Position numbers and translations under genes: made by a program | Assembly (NCBI GenBank): GCA_003254925.1 | Contig: QANZ01006149.1 | Location: forward strand, 124,001-188,000 | Direction of reading: 5' to 3' | Length of the DNA: 64,000 nucleotides | DNA from: Chamaecrista fasciculata | Lineage: Eukaryota; Streptophyta; Magnoliopsida; Fabales; Fabaceae | Shown here: positions 1 through 12,355 of the stretch, one piece after another | Layout of the letters: each line of letters begins with the position of its first letter | Numbering within the stretch: the first letter of the stretch is position 1 | Notes under the pieces: generated by a model | What the model was told of the DNA's origin: nothing | The model's database searches: none | The model's input: only the letters and a program-made list of their open reading frames with translations

Positions 1-69
1 TGAATTCTTTAAGGTACTATCAATACAACTGCCTTTTTCTTTCTTGGTTTTGAATGGAGATTGTGGAAC

Positions 70-3000
70 CTGTAAGGGAGTCTCTTCTCCAGTATCCTCA
101 GAAATGCTTGCCATCAACAATCCCCATTCCGTATTGATACCAACACCAGTTACCTACAGGTAGCAGTTTAACGTGTTGTTCAAAGTGATGACATGATAAT
201 TTTGATGATGTCCGTACAATGAGCTAGAAATATACTAGAATCGTAATTAAAAGGGCAGGACTATATATTTTATTGTACTCACTTTAGCATATATACACAA
301 TAGAATTATTCAAAATTACAGAAAAAAATCAATTGTAAGAGTATAACAAAATGCCAATAACTAAATTCACAAAACTCCAAATAAGAAGATTAATAAATTT
401 AGGTTATTCAAAATATTTCAGTTTACCAAAATAGTCAACACTCTCACATAGTCAGCCATCTTACTGGGCCCTTACAAAGATTATCATACTGTTAAATCCT
501 TAAAGCTCAAAATCCCAACTCCAACAACATTTGAAGCACAGAAGTATACCATATCAAAGAAAAATAAAAAAAAAAATATTAGAAAACACGAAGTGTAAAA
601 GACAGAAGGCAGAAACAAAACCATGAGTAGACATGCTCATTAAATACAAGCAAATTTGCATAGGATAATGCAATATGATATTTTTACCAGCATAACACCG
701 AATCCATCAGCTACTTTACAACCAGACATAAAAAAAGGTGCTTTATGATCCTTTTGAACCTGCAAAACATTGTTGTCTAAGAATTACTTGAAATGAAATC
801 AATAATTTGATGGACAGAGTGGATAAGGAACTTACTATCTTGCTTTCACCAGTCATACTGGATTCATCAATAGCGAGTGAGTGACCAGTGATTAAAACTC
901 CATCGGCAGGAACCTGAGTACTCCATAAAATTATTTAGTGGAAAGAAAACTATTGAATTTCCAGTAAGATAAACTCAAGTCTTATCATAGCTCACCTGAT
1001 CTCCTATTTTAAGAGGTACAACATCACCAACGACAATATCAAATATTGATATCTTTGTTGCTCTACCACCTCTGATGACCTGTACATCACGTGAGTTCAT
1101 GTATAAATGATTCTTTAGCTTTCAATTGATAAGCTATTTTCCAATTATACAAGGATACGCACCTCCAATTGTATATTTTGTTTCTCTGAATTCAAATTCT
1201 GAAACTGCAGAGATTGCCGATAATCACTGACAGCTGGAAGACAGAAAACAATGCCAAGGAGAAAACAAATGATTCGAGGGAAAAATAAAACTGTCCATAT
1301 ATACTAAAAATTTAATTTGTCTCCTCTCCTTCCTTATCTGTGTGAAAATTCTCACATATAAAGACATTGTAAGATTACATTCGTTTCTTATAATCAAAAC
1401 CCAAAAGATAAATCCAATACCTGTTACTGCAATGACAAGAAAAACAGCAAAGAAAATGCTTCCCCCATCATACCATCCTTCTTCCAAGCCCTAGCAATCA
1501 CGTATAAGGGAAAGTTTAAACCTTGGTGAATGTAAATGATTTCAATGGAATGAAAGAAACAAGCATAATCATTGACTAGAACAATCAGAACAGTCATCAC
1601 GAAGAAACCGGTGCTTATATAGATAAAAAAGATAAAACACATAATATAAAGAAGTAAAATTTAGTAATCTCGAAAGGCAAAAGAAATAATGTAATGACTA
1701 TTCATTGTGGCTGGCTTATGATAATTCAATTTATCTTTGTCAAGGTCCTGAAGTAACACTAACACATTAATATTGCTGGGCAGTAATATTCGTGAAAGCA
1801 ATGAAGTAGCATTTCATTTTAAATGTTATTGATTAGATGGATTTGTATGTCCAAGTTGTGCAACATCCGAACACAACTTCTAGTGAAGAAGCAATTTTGT
1901 CTTATGGAGGATGTTTGAAGTGCTTCAAAGTTCTTTATTATAGAAAATGACCAAATATTCTTCATTAAATTCTTTCAATGGAGCTGCGCTATTTGTTCCA
2001 ACTCATAATCGTGTTGAGTCATTTTCTTTTCCCATATTTGTAGGTTACTCCTTTTTTCTTGTTCGTTTTTGTTTTTGGTCAGCAGTGCCTTCCTCAACTG
2101 GTAAAAAAAAAAAAAGCAGTGCCTTCCTCAATATATCTCACTTTTCCACATTTCGAATAAAGATTCAATGTATAAAAGGCATTGTTTACTCCTCATAAGT
2201 TGAATAACGAGAGAGGCAAAATTCCATAGAGCATAGATGTCAGATACATGTTCCTAGAACCTATTTTATCTGATGAGTTAATCAAATCCTTCAACAAAAC
2301 CATGTATCAATTAATAATGCTCCATTTACTGAGATAATGTGAGTGGTAATCACACCTCTGTTTTTATTCCAAGTGCCAGTGACACCGCAGCTGCTATAAT
2401 CAATATGATAAGAGTCGTGTCTTGCCAAGCATCCCATAAAAACATCTAAGTAAAACCATAAAGCATTAGTATAATAATAGCAACTAGTTTATTAATTGCT
2501 TCAAAAAAGTACTTGATGGCTTATAATGAATATACCAAGAAACTCCGGCCCTTTTTCTTAGGATATGTATTTGTTCCAAATGCAATTCTCCTTTTTAATA
2601 TATCATCGTCATCTCCATTAACTCCTTTGTCGGGATCAGATTTTAGTAAATTTGATAAGCCTTTAACCTGTAGAAGCTACCACTGGATTACATCAGATAA
2701 ATAATTCCTTCAACGTGAGTTTAAGTAACCAATATATAATATATATACAGAAGACTTGCCCCTCCATATTGCTGTAAAGTAGAAAGATTCTGATCCTTGG
2801 ACATAGAAACTAGATCTTCGAGTCCAATTGGATACTTATTAGCTGAGGATGGGGAATCCGATCCTGTACCTATCGCTAAATGATTCAACAAATAAAACCG
2901 TAGAAAGTGATTCAAAATGCTCAAGAGGAATTAAAGTGCATAAGCCTTGGTAGTCAGGTGAATATACACTATTAGTAATAGTAATAAAAAACGAAGTTCG

Positions 3001-4007
3001 TTTGATTTAATAAGAGCTACAAATAAAGATCCAAGTTAGTAAATGGTGATTGATTTAAATACAGTACAAGCCACATTGGAATTTGGAAGCAACTCATATT
3101 GCAATAGTTCGTTTGCAGTTGAGGACTACCTTCAACATTAAATATTCCTAAACTGCTTATTCACCAAAGGATATGTAACAGATGGGAACATTTTATTGCA
3201 CAAGGAGAAAATCAGACAATTTGATAATTTGGAAATTTTCCCAACCTTGATTATTCTGCTATTAATTACGGCAACATCAAGAATATAATCTACACATGAT
3301 AAAATCATTTCTGTAAACTTGAAGCATCTATAGGCCTCAAACATATAATTCAGAGCAGTATGGGATTTGTTAATTATTTGTTATAATAACTATATGAGCA
3401 TTCATTATTTTTTCCAAGCTCTTAATAAATAAAAGGAACACATGAATGAAAAAAATAGATATATATATATGGTAAGTAAATGAAGAATACCTAAATCACG
3501 TTCGCCAGCTAATCTGAAAAGCAATGCTGCCTAATAGAAGAATTGAGCATTGATTAGGAAAGAATAAAAGAATTAAAAAAAGGAGAGGAGATTAAAATAC
3601 AAATTTTAAAGAATTACTGACTCGAATGACTTGGGCATGGGCTCTAATCAAGCGTTTCTTATTCTCTTCCTCCTCACCCTTTTTCAAGTCCAGAGTATAT
3701 CTAAAACGCCGAGAAGCATTAAGAACAAGTGCTGCTTGCTGCAAATAAATGAGAGAAAGTAGGTAAGGAAATGAGAAATTAAGAAGAAAATGGTTGGTAA
3801 TTAATTACGTACTCTCCAACGCTTGAGGGTCTCAGGAGGGGCATTCTTGGTATGAGAGACATCGAAAGGATCATCAGGATCGACAACATCGTCGTCGTCG
3901 TCGTCGTTAACGGCGGGAGGGAGGTGATCGTCGTGAGGACTGGCCACGGTCACCGTCAGAAGCCCATTGGCGGAGGAGTTAGAACCGCGAGACACGGAGT
4001 TGTCCAT
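70..4007 (-). CDS. Autoinhibited Ca2+-ATPase (P2B type, ACA8/ACA10-like), N-terminal part, partial at left edge
   Basis: Calcium pump of the P2B family, known to export Ca2+ across the plasma membrane and to be released from autoinhibition by calmodulin. Twelve exons read in frame: 3813-4007, 3622-3738, 3491-3530, 2760-2869, 2536-2667, 2356-2445, 1421-1490, 1163-1233, 996-1079, 836-913, 688-759, 70-153, giving 381 residues of a family length near 1070. The N-terminus has a run of six Asp (residues 35-40), then the calmodulin-binding type segment around residues 60-85 (LKRWR joined to QAALVLNASRRFRYTLDLKK). Membrane span 1 lies in residues 199-228 (IILIIAAAVSLALGI) and span 2 in 229-255. The actuator domain carries the dephosphorylation motif MTGES (residues 323-327). 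The phosphorylation site and C-terminal half lie beyond the left edge. The intron after exon 4 uses a GC donor (2758-2759). The start ATG at 4005-4007 fits the ACA8/10 N-terminus. Confidence 0.93.
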
Positions 4008-5100
4008 TTGGGATTCGATTTGATTTGATTTGATGTGTAGGGATCGGAATTTGATCGATGAATGAATGAATGAATGAAATCAGAGATCGATCCAAGGCAA
4101 ACAGGGCCAACCCGAAGAAGCACAGAATTAGAGGGAAAGGCTCCTTATACGGGAGCCTACCTTCTCTTCTCAGCGCTCAACAATTATACTATACTAATAA
4201 TAATAAACTCAAAATTAAAACAAATAAAACAATATTCATCAATTGAAATCAGCAAACAATATGAGTTATCAGATGGCATTCCCGCCAAAACAACTGTTAG
4301 GCAATGCTATACAACCGGCCTCTCTTCTCTTTTCAATGCCTTCCAATCCATCCCTAATAATAGCCAACATGCATCACTTTCATTTTCATACACCCAAATT
4401 CCTCCCGCCAAAAACAATATTCTATAACTCTAACTAACTTTTTTGGTTTTTTGTCGTACGTGGAACCACACTTTCTCATCCTGTTTAACTCCTTTTTTTT
4501 TTTCTCTCTTTTCTTTTCTTTCTTTAATTCACTGGTTCTATACTGAACGAGAATATTCTGATTCTTACAATTATTTGAAAAGATGATTACCAAACTTTCT
4601 TTGGCCCTACTGTCTAACTTTCTCTGTTCGATGAATCGATTTTCCAAAAGCGCAGGCATATTTCAAAGGGCTGCAGAATCTTGCACCAACGTAGATCATA
4701 AGTAAATGCCCGACGATGACATGCATACCTGTGATATGGTGTCCAGTTACACCATTATTCTATTCGTCTTTTAAGATTTTTGGCGTTTTAATCTTATATA
4801 AGGCATAAAAGTGTTATCACCTCTTTGAAATTTCCAGACATAATATTTAGACTAAAAAATTTTCGTCAAGTCATAAGTCGTCTCTGACCAGTGCATCAAA
4901 TTTCAAAATACAGTAAAATATTTATTAACGTTTATAGTTTAAAATGTGTTTACAATTATTTCATATATAGTTAAACGAGTATTTAGTATTTACATTTTTT
5001 TTTTACTTATTATCAGTGTCCCCCCCTTATAAATCTACCTGAAAAGCTTTCGTCGTCAAGAAAATAGTAAATGAACCTTAGTTTTTTTTTTTTGGCGGCA
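4008..5100. other. Intergenic: upstream region of the Ca2+-ATPase gene
   Basis: No gene supported. It holds the 5' UTR and presumed promoter of the minus-strand Ca2+-ATPase gene, including a short ATGA tandem next to the start (about 4057-4078), then AT-rich sequence with homopolymer runs. Short ORFs here lack recognisable domains. Confidence 0.5.
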
Positions 5101-5149
5101 ACCATTGTCTTTTTGCTAGCTTTGTTTAAGTGAGCACTTTTTTCTGGGA

Positions 5150-6719
5150 ACGCAAGTGTTAAAGGTTTTGAAACAAGGAAGAATCGTCAGAATAACAGTG
5201 CTACCCTTAACACCTGCCCTTTGTTTATAGTATATTGGGCTCTCATAGCCTTTCTTCTTTTGGGAATCAGGAATCCCACCCAGCAAATCAATGTTTTCTA
5301 TTCTATTAAGGATGGGTTGTGGGTAAGTATTTTCATGGTTCTGTGTGCAATAATGCAGTGTCCACCACTCAGCCATCAAGGATCTGGAAAGGCATTATGG
5401 CTAATAGTGCAATTATTCATGATCATCTGCGTTGGAATGTTGTTACGGGATCCACGATTCCTCTTGGTTCTACGTTTTGGTGGCCAATCCTTCCTTCAAA
5501 GCCGACAGAGTTACAATTTGTTAGTGACCTTCGCGTTTCTCCGTCCGGAAATTGGAATTACGACCGGGTCGTTCAGTGTGTTCATCCTTCTTTGGTTGAC
5601 AAAGTTCTTAATACTCCGCTTTCAGTCAATAATGTTCCCGATCAGCTTGTGTGGGCTGGTTCTCCCTCTGGGAAATATTCAGTGGCTTCAGGCTACTCCT
5701 GGCTGCTTCTTAATCAGGCGGCCTTGACGTCCTTTGAGAACTTAGAGTTTCGTTGGGATGTCTTTTGGAAGATTAAGGTTCCACCTAAAGTGCTGGTGTT
5801 TGTCTGGCGTCTTCTTTATAATGCAGTTCCTACTACTGAGTCACTAAGGATGCACCATCTCTTGATTCAGGGGGGATGTGTGTTTTGTGATCATGACACT
5901 GAAGACCGCGAACACTTGTTTCTTCGATGTGCTTTTTCTAGAGCGATATGGTTTGGGGCTTTACCGCAGGTGCTCGGATCTCTCACGCAGGCGACTGGTT
6001 TTAATGATTGGCTAAGTAATTTGCTCGATTCTCCTACGGGGGACCCTATTATGTCTTCTATGGGTTTGGTCTTTATGATCCTCTATACTATTTGGACAGC
6101 TCGGAATCGACGAATTTTTGATGGAGTTGTTTCAAATCCGATTTGTGTTCTTCAACGTGTGCTTGCTTCATGGGATTCTCTCTTGTTAGCTCACTCGAAT
6201 ACAGAGGATTTGCTATTGGGGCCACAGAAAATAGGCTCTAAGATAGTCTGGTCATCTTGCACAATTTCCAATCACTGTGACCCCACTATCTTCCTTCTGG
6301 ATCGAAAGGTTCGACAGACTGTTACGGTTTATTTTTTTGTTTTTGTGCAGGGCAGATGTACTCTTCTTGGGAAGCGATCAAATAGGAATGGTGTTGATAG
6401 GCAATTGTTCATGCTCATGGTTCTTAGAGAGATTGTCATGCATCAATTCCGGGATTCAAATAGGACAATTTATTTTGCTTCTAACAAGCCAGGAGTACTT
6501 CATTCTGCCTTGGTTTTCCAGTCTGTCAGATCCCTGCTGCTTCCGGTTACGAAGGATATTTGCGCTTTACTTCCTAGGGGATTTAATATCTTGCGGCACG
6601 AACTTCGGCTTGAAGATTTCTACCGTCACTTTAAGGCGCTGGCTCCTATCCCGGTTGTTATGCTAGGGTTAGATTCCTTTATTCCTCTTTAATTTCTGTT
6701 GTTGGTATAAAAAAAAAAT
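5150..6719 (+). mobile_element. 5'-truncated plant LINE (L1-type), C-terminal ORF2 with zf-RVT domain
   Basis: The plus-strand frame 5319-6692 codes for the region downstream of the reverse transcriptase of plant LINEs. There is a linker (SRIWKGIMANS ... LRWNVVTGSTIPLGSTFWWP), then a zf-RVT zinc-binding domain with FWKIKVPPKVLVFVWRLLYN followed by the CVFC ... EHLFLRC metal-ligand pattern, and the usual ILYTIWTARNRRIF segment. The C-terminal ~120 residues may be a diverged RNase H-like tail. The stop at 6692 is followed by a short 3' tail and an A-run at about 6709-6719, as expected for a LINE 3' end. The reverse transcriptase and endonuclease are absent, so the copy is 5'-truncated; I could not fix its exact left end or a target duplication. 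The long open frame suggests a fairly young copy. Confidence 0.82.
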
Positions 6720-6739
6720 AATCACATTCCTTTTATGGT

Positions 6740-7105
6740 GATAGATTTTTAGCAAAAACACTCTTTTCCACCTCAAACTTTACATTAACTTTCAATTTCG
6801 TTCTAAATATTTTTTGCTATCAATTTTGTCCTTATGTTCCACATTTTGATTGATTTTATCAATAGCTTTCACTTTAACCAAATATTAACGACAAATTTTT
6901 CATGACTAATGATATATAATGTAAAATTGATAGAAAAAGAAATTCAAATCTTAATTCAGATTGAAAAACACGATTAACTCTATCGTTAATTTATTGAAGA
7001 AATTAGTTAAAAGATAAAATTGATCAAAATGTGAAATATTAATAACAAAATTAACGTTGGGGACGAAATTGAAAATTCATACAAAGTTTCTATTTTTTTT
7101 TCTTT
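6740..7105. mobile_element. Non-autonomous long-TIR element (MULE-like), diverged copy
   Basis: Its ends are loosely inverted: AACTTTCAATTTCGTTC near 6790 on the left faces GGGGACGAAATTGAAAATTC near 7059-7078 on the right. The interior (CCAAATATTAACGACA, then a segment around ATATAATGTAAAATTGATAG) matches the element at 41494-41842, so the two belong to one dispersed family. No coding capacity. No target duplication was resolved. Confidence 0.55.
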
Positions 7106-7424
7106 TGAATTATCTTTCGATTCAAATTTTCAGGTGACAGTGTGCTTCTGTAAGTTCATGTTGGGAAGCAACCTATCCCAATAATGCCTGTATAAGGGCC
7201 AGAGGGATATGGTTGCAAACTTCAACAAGATAATGGAGAACTCAACTCCACATGTTACCTGGCATCTTTTTAGGCTATCCTCTTGCCTCACCAATATTGT
7301 CAATTTAAGGGTTAATAGTGAATTTACAAAAAGTTCGAGTACAAAAAGGGTGACTTCTAAACACAGCAGCTTTTAGTGTGAAACAAAGCTAATTCTACGT
7401 TCTTAATGAGATTCTTTAGTTGAC
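7106..7424. other. Intergenic, 3' flank of the zinc transporter
   Basis: No gene seen. This is presumably the 3' UTR of the minus-strand transporter and spacer up to the MULE-like element. Confidence 0.4.
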
Positions 7425-10400
7425 TTATCCATCTGTTGGATTGTGAGCCTCAATATCAACATGCCGAATACCAGGAACAAGATTCTGAATTTCCTTTTCC
7501 AACCTATCCACTTCACTTCCTAATGCCGTAACTATTTCAGTACCTGCCGCAACTTATGATTGTAAGCATGTAATTACTACTCAATCAACTAGTAAATAGA
7601 TATAGGTCGTGTATGTATACCATAATCTGACAAAAATTTCAGCTGGGCATTTGAATCCTTCTGTGCTGCGACTTCATCAAACTGTAAATAACATAACTAC
7701 AAATTTAGAACCAGTGGGCACATGGTGTTACCAAATGACCATGGTCGTAAAAGTTATGTTTCTAAATCACAATGGCAGATATGCAAGGTAATGCTACTTG
7801 TGTTATAGACATGAAACAGAATAATGAATAAAGAGGGGAATAAATAAAGACTAACCATGTCCTAAGAGCCAGACGATGTTCAAGCATGAGTGGATTGATA
7901 CCATTAATTAAGTTTTCAAATGGGTATTCACTAATCAAGAGGTAATTTTGGAATTTCGACAACCACAAGAACAATTCCTATTAACGAATCGTATGTAGAA
8001 TGATGCGACATAGCAAGTTATAAACCATTTATGTCTTTTTTTTAATTAATAATCCAGTGTGTATTACCAAGAACTCAATAATTAAAACTGAAATGAGGAC
8101 TAATACACTTAATGCTCAATAAAAGCAATAGGAATTAATTAGGAACATAATCTGGATCATGATGAGAAAAGATTCCTAAAGAAAAGCTGTGTGCAGATAC
8201 ATACAAACATCTAAATTTCTAATGTATTATGTATTAACTAGTAACATACAACGAGAGAGAAGCTTCAGCTGTCTAATTATGCCGTTAGTTTGTCACAAGA
8301 CACCTTTTGAATAGAAGTCACGACAGAGACTTTTAACTAGCATAAAAGCAACAAAAGAAGTTTTGTGGCTTCTACAGAAGCTTTGCTCATGCTGGCTACT
8401 ATTTTCCCTAAATAATCATGCATCTACTTATTTAAGCTTATCATCTTGTTCTGATAAGCGATAAACATGTAATAAACCTAAAATATTTATTAAACAAAGT
8501 GGCACGGGCAATGTATATACACAAATCATAAACTTTTAACCTAAATGCAAGATTAAGTGATTAAAAACACTAATACTCAGCAGCATGAAGTTTTAGATGA
8601 ATATGAGAAATGAAGAGAACCAACCTGCCTGGCCCACTCCTCACGTCCAGTCCTGAGAAGATAATTTCGCACCACCATCTCTCCATTGAAATCTGTTTCA
8701 CACGACTAAGATTCTCTAATCAACATCATAATTCCTAATTATTATTACTTTCACAATCGCTATATTTGATTTCTAATCTGAATTTATTATATGCATTTTT
8801 AACTTTGATCTTTGAAGCTGGAAAAGGATAAAAGCAACAAAATATAAACAAGGAACAAATAATCATAATAAACTGTAATAACAGCAATATGCATGCTGCC
8901 ACCTACAAGCAGAACCAAGAGTATTACTGGTATAAAATGAGACTTTATGTATTGTCAATAGCTGACAAGAAGAAGAAGAGAGATTCTAAATAATAATTAA
9001 ATATTAAAATCTACACTATATATTAACAAAGTCAAACACAAGGAAATTACAAGGATATGGAAGCATAACCTATTTCTGCCTTGAATCTGAAGAATCCAGG
9101 CCCTATAACTTCACTTTTGCAATCATAGAGGGAATCCACGACCTGATCATACAAGTCAGAATAAAGTCAAATGAAAAACAAACAATTCATTTTATACTTC
9201 ATTACAAATTTAGCTCCCTTATACCGGATCATTTTTCAAGAAATGAAGAACTTTCTCCATATCATGGTCGTCCATAGCTCTACCAATCAAAGCATGTCGA
9301 TTTCTTTGGATGAGAAATATGGCGACCTGCACGGTTCAGCATAAGATAAGATAAGACAAAACTAAATACCAGTTCTATGTTCTCAAAAATTTACATATGT
9401 TAGTATAATTTGCAATCTTCTGATCCCCTGTTTACCATTCCAAGTAGGTTGCCAACTATGATTGATCCTATGGGATCATAAATGGCATTTCCTGTAGTAT
9501 TCACAGCAATTAATGATGCCCCAGCAATGACGAGGCCAGTTACTGCAGCACCATCCTGCATATTTCATATCTCAAATATATGAGGAATCAGCAAGTAGAA
9601 AGAAAATTGTCCTTATTGTACTTTTCTTTTTTGGGTAAAGTTATTGTACAATATTAAAACCTACATAGAAAAAGAAATTAATGTTGTATGGTCCATTAGA
9701 GGGCAGCATAAACTACTATTTGCAATACAAATATCACTCTTACCACATCCTTCTTGAGGCATAGTAATCAAAACATTTTCTTTGCTATGGGGAGCATGGA
9801 AGCTTAACTGGTTAAGTTCCTTTTGTTCAATAACTACAAAAATATAATGGCCTAGCTTTGACTAACCATTTCTAAGGAAAATATACATAATATGAGATAA
9901 GTAAAGCATGTTATATAAAACCCTGATTTCTCCTTATTACTAAAGTTCCCGTCAGTTCAGTTTCTTGTTTAAACCCAAGTTACAAAACATGTTCCAGAAG
10001 CTGAAGATAAAAAGTAAGTTACCTCTGTCATTACTGCAACAGATGTAGGATCATGACCACGCCACACATAGTCTCTCACTTTCATTCCTTCTGCTGCTGC
10101 ACCTTCCTTGACAGCTTTTATGGCAACAAGAAGAGAGGCACCTAAACAAAAACATGAACTTAATTGAGAGAGAGGTCTGAAACAGAAAATCGAGAAAACA
10201 CTAGAACAAATTATGATGCATTATTATGCATATGTCAGTACCTTCAATGACAAATGAACCCCCTATCACCAAAGCTGCATACTGCATGTTCTCAGGGGCC
10301 TGAAAAGAAAATTCTCACAAGACCATAAACTATATAAATATTAATAGAAAAAAAAATTCAAAAACAAAGATTGACAAATACTTCTTAGGCCCAGATAATA

Positions 10401-11928
10401 AAAATGTCCAAGATTCAAATTGCTCAAATACCTGGGCGGTCCACAAGTTTTGAAACCCATGAACAACTGTAGCACCAGAACCAAGGCAAAATATTCCAAC
10501 AGCAGATATTAAAGACCAAACAAATCTTTCCTTGGAATAGCCATAACTGCAGAATCACAACAAATCATTTCAAAACACTAATTAAAGACAATGTTAGTGA
10601 AAAAGACAAAGGCCACTGGTCAGGTTGTGCATATAAAGTTCTTGTGTGAAAGAAGACGCATCTCATAAAGTTGCAACATAAAAACTTGCATTGAGGGATG
10701 TCATATTTAATTTTTGACAATTAACCAGTTGAAACACAATTTACTGAAAGGCTGGGTTCAATAGCTATCCACGGTTTTGTACATAACATATTGAATAACC
10801 TTGGACAATAAAGCATGTGAATGTATATCTAAGAACTTTTTTCTTTCAGATGAAAATGCATTTCTAATAACTTAAAATGACCTTGAAATGAATGCATATG
10901 TAGTCATGCATAAGAAAAAGCAGTTAGTAATGGCAACTTACGGATGAATAGCATCTGGTGCTCGCCTTGAGCTAGTAAGACCATAAGCAAGTAGCGCCTA
11001 CAATATAATATTTATTAATATCTATGCATCAATATTCAACAGAATGTGTTAGCATTGAAGATAGTACAGACTAAGGAACTTATTCTGGGATGCTGAACAA
11101 TACCTGGTTTGCAAAATCTGCAACTGAGTGCACAACTTCAGCAAACATAACATGACTAGAAGAAACTAACCATACGCCAAATTTGAGAGAAAATACAAGA
11201 AAGTTACACCATAATGCAGTTGTGACAGCTCGCTGACTAGAAGAATGTATGAACAATGTAAGAAGAAATATTAGGCATTGGTAGCAGGGGCAAGATTAGC
11301 TATTAGCTAACACTCACTCACAGAACTAGAACTAGAAGGGNATGGAGGACAAATCCTAGGATCATAACTAAGTCTATAGATTAAACTTATTCAAACATGT
11401 AATGTCAACTAAGCGCAACCATAGATTTAAACATAACAACACCTGTGGCGATCATTGAATTCAATCCTTTTTACTTGTTTTGCCCTTGTAAAAAAACCTA
11501 AAAAAAGAAGCCAAATCACATATGTTACTTCAAATAAGATAAAAGTGGGGAAAGGAAAAGATAACTCAGAATTATGTATAAATAAATAACAAATCAAGAG
11601 GCCTACTGCGATGGGACGAATACTGGTGATGATGATTACAACGGAAGTGACGATGAGCATCTAAACCAAGAAAACCAAGCAAAACGAATGGTCTAGAAGT
11701 AACCGGCTCCGTAAAAATGGGTCGTGAGTGTGAATATGAAACGGATTGGTTTTGCGAGGTGGTGCTATAAGTATAAGCTGATTGTGTGAAGTGATGTTCA
11801 GAAGTGTGAAACCTCAAGAGCTGGGAGAAATGAGTGAAACGAAGTGAAGGTTTAGCAATGGGGATGGAGGAGAGACAGTGTTGGTGGGTGCGGCGAAAGC
11901 GATGCCGAAGGAGATAGGATGTTCGCAT
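7425..11928 (-). CDS. MTPC4: Cation diffusion facilitator, metal tolerance protein C4 type (ZnT9-like zinc transporter)
   Basis: Zinc/proton antiporter family of the SLC30A9 (ZnT9) branch; the animal member acts at mitochondria, the plant location is less clear. Thirteen exons: about 11667 (or 11640)-11928, 11443-11497, 11104-11236, 10942-10997, 10432-10546, 10242-10299, 10023-10141, 9436-9555, 9225-9326, 9070-9142, 8625-8692, 7621-7681, 7425-7543, giving 446 (or 455) residues; the Arabidopsis protein is about 457. After a basic, Ser/Arg-rich N-terminus that could be a targeting peptide come FFTRAKQVKRIEFNDRH, QRAVTTALWCNFLVFSLKFG, a metal-site HxxxD in EVVHSVADFANQ, ALLAYGLTSSRRAPDAIHP, GYSKERFVWSLISAVGIFCL, WRGHDPTSVAVMTEDGAAV, YDPIGSIIVGNLLGMVAIFL, IQRNRHALIGRAMD and the C-terminal cytosolic domain ending HVDIEAHNPTDG. 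The exon 1 donor is ambiguous, since GTTTAG and GTAATC both keep frame. The remaining junctions follow protein continuity well. Confidence 0.93.
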
Positions 11929-12345
11929 GAATGCTCAACAGTATATACCTATACAAAATCTATTTCGAGCTAGTACAGCATAAACCTGCGATTGCTTTAT
12001 CAGAAAAGTAACAAATCAATGGAAAAATAGAAGCGTGTGATAGCGATGATGGAGAAAATGATCTAAAATTAGGGATTTAGGTTTGGGTGAAGAAAAAGAA
12101 GCATGGAGTTGATGGGAGGAGGGAGAAGAATGTGGAGTTGAAAACTTGAAAAATGGTTTACTGAGTGAGCTACTTCATCTTCATGGATTCTCCCTCCCCT
12201 CCTCCCTCTTGCACTATACAAAACGGCGCCACAGAAATGAAGCGAGCTGTAAAAAAACTTTTCTTTCTTTTTCTCTTTTCCGGGAGAATAATATCGTTAT
12301 GCCTACCTTACGGGTGATTGGTGATTTTATTTTAGATTAGGCATT
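11929..12345. other. Upstream region of the zinc transporter gene
   Basis: Holds the presumed promoter and 5' UTR of the minus-strand transporter. No other gene is seen. It ends at the target duplication of the MITE at 12356. Confidence 0.4.
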
Positions 12346-12355
12346 ATTCCTTATT

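Noticed and set aside
4074-4427. 117-codon plus-strand frame upstream of the Ca2+-ATPase
   Set aside because: It lies in the promoter/leader of the opposite-strand gene, has no domain, and overlaps another frame of similar quality.
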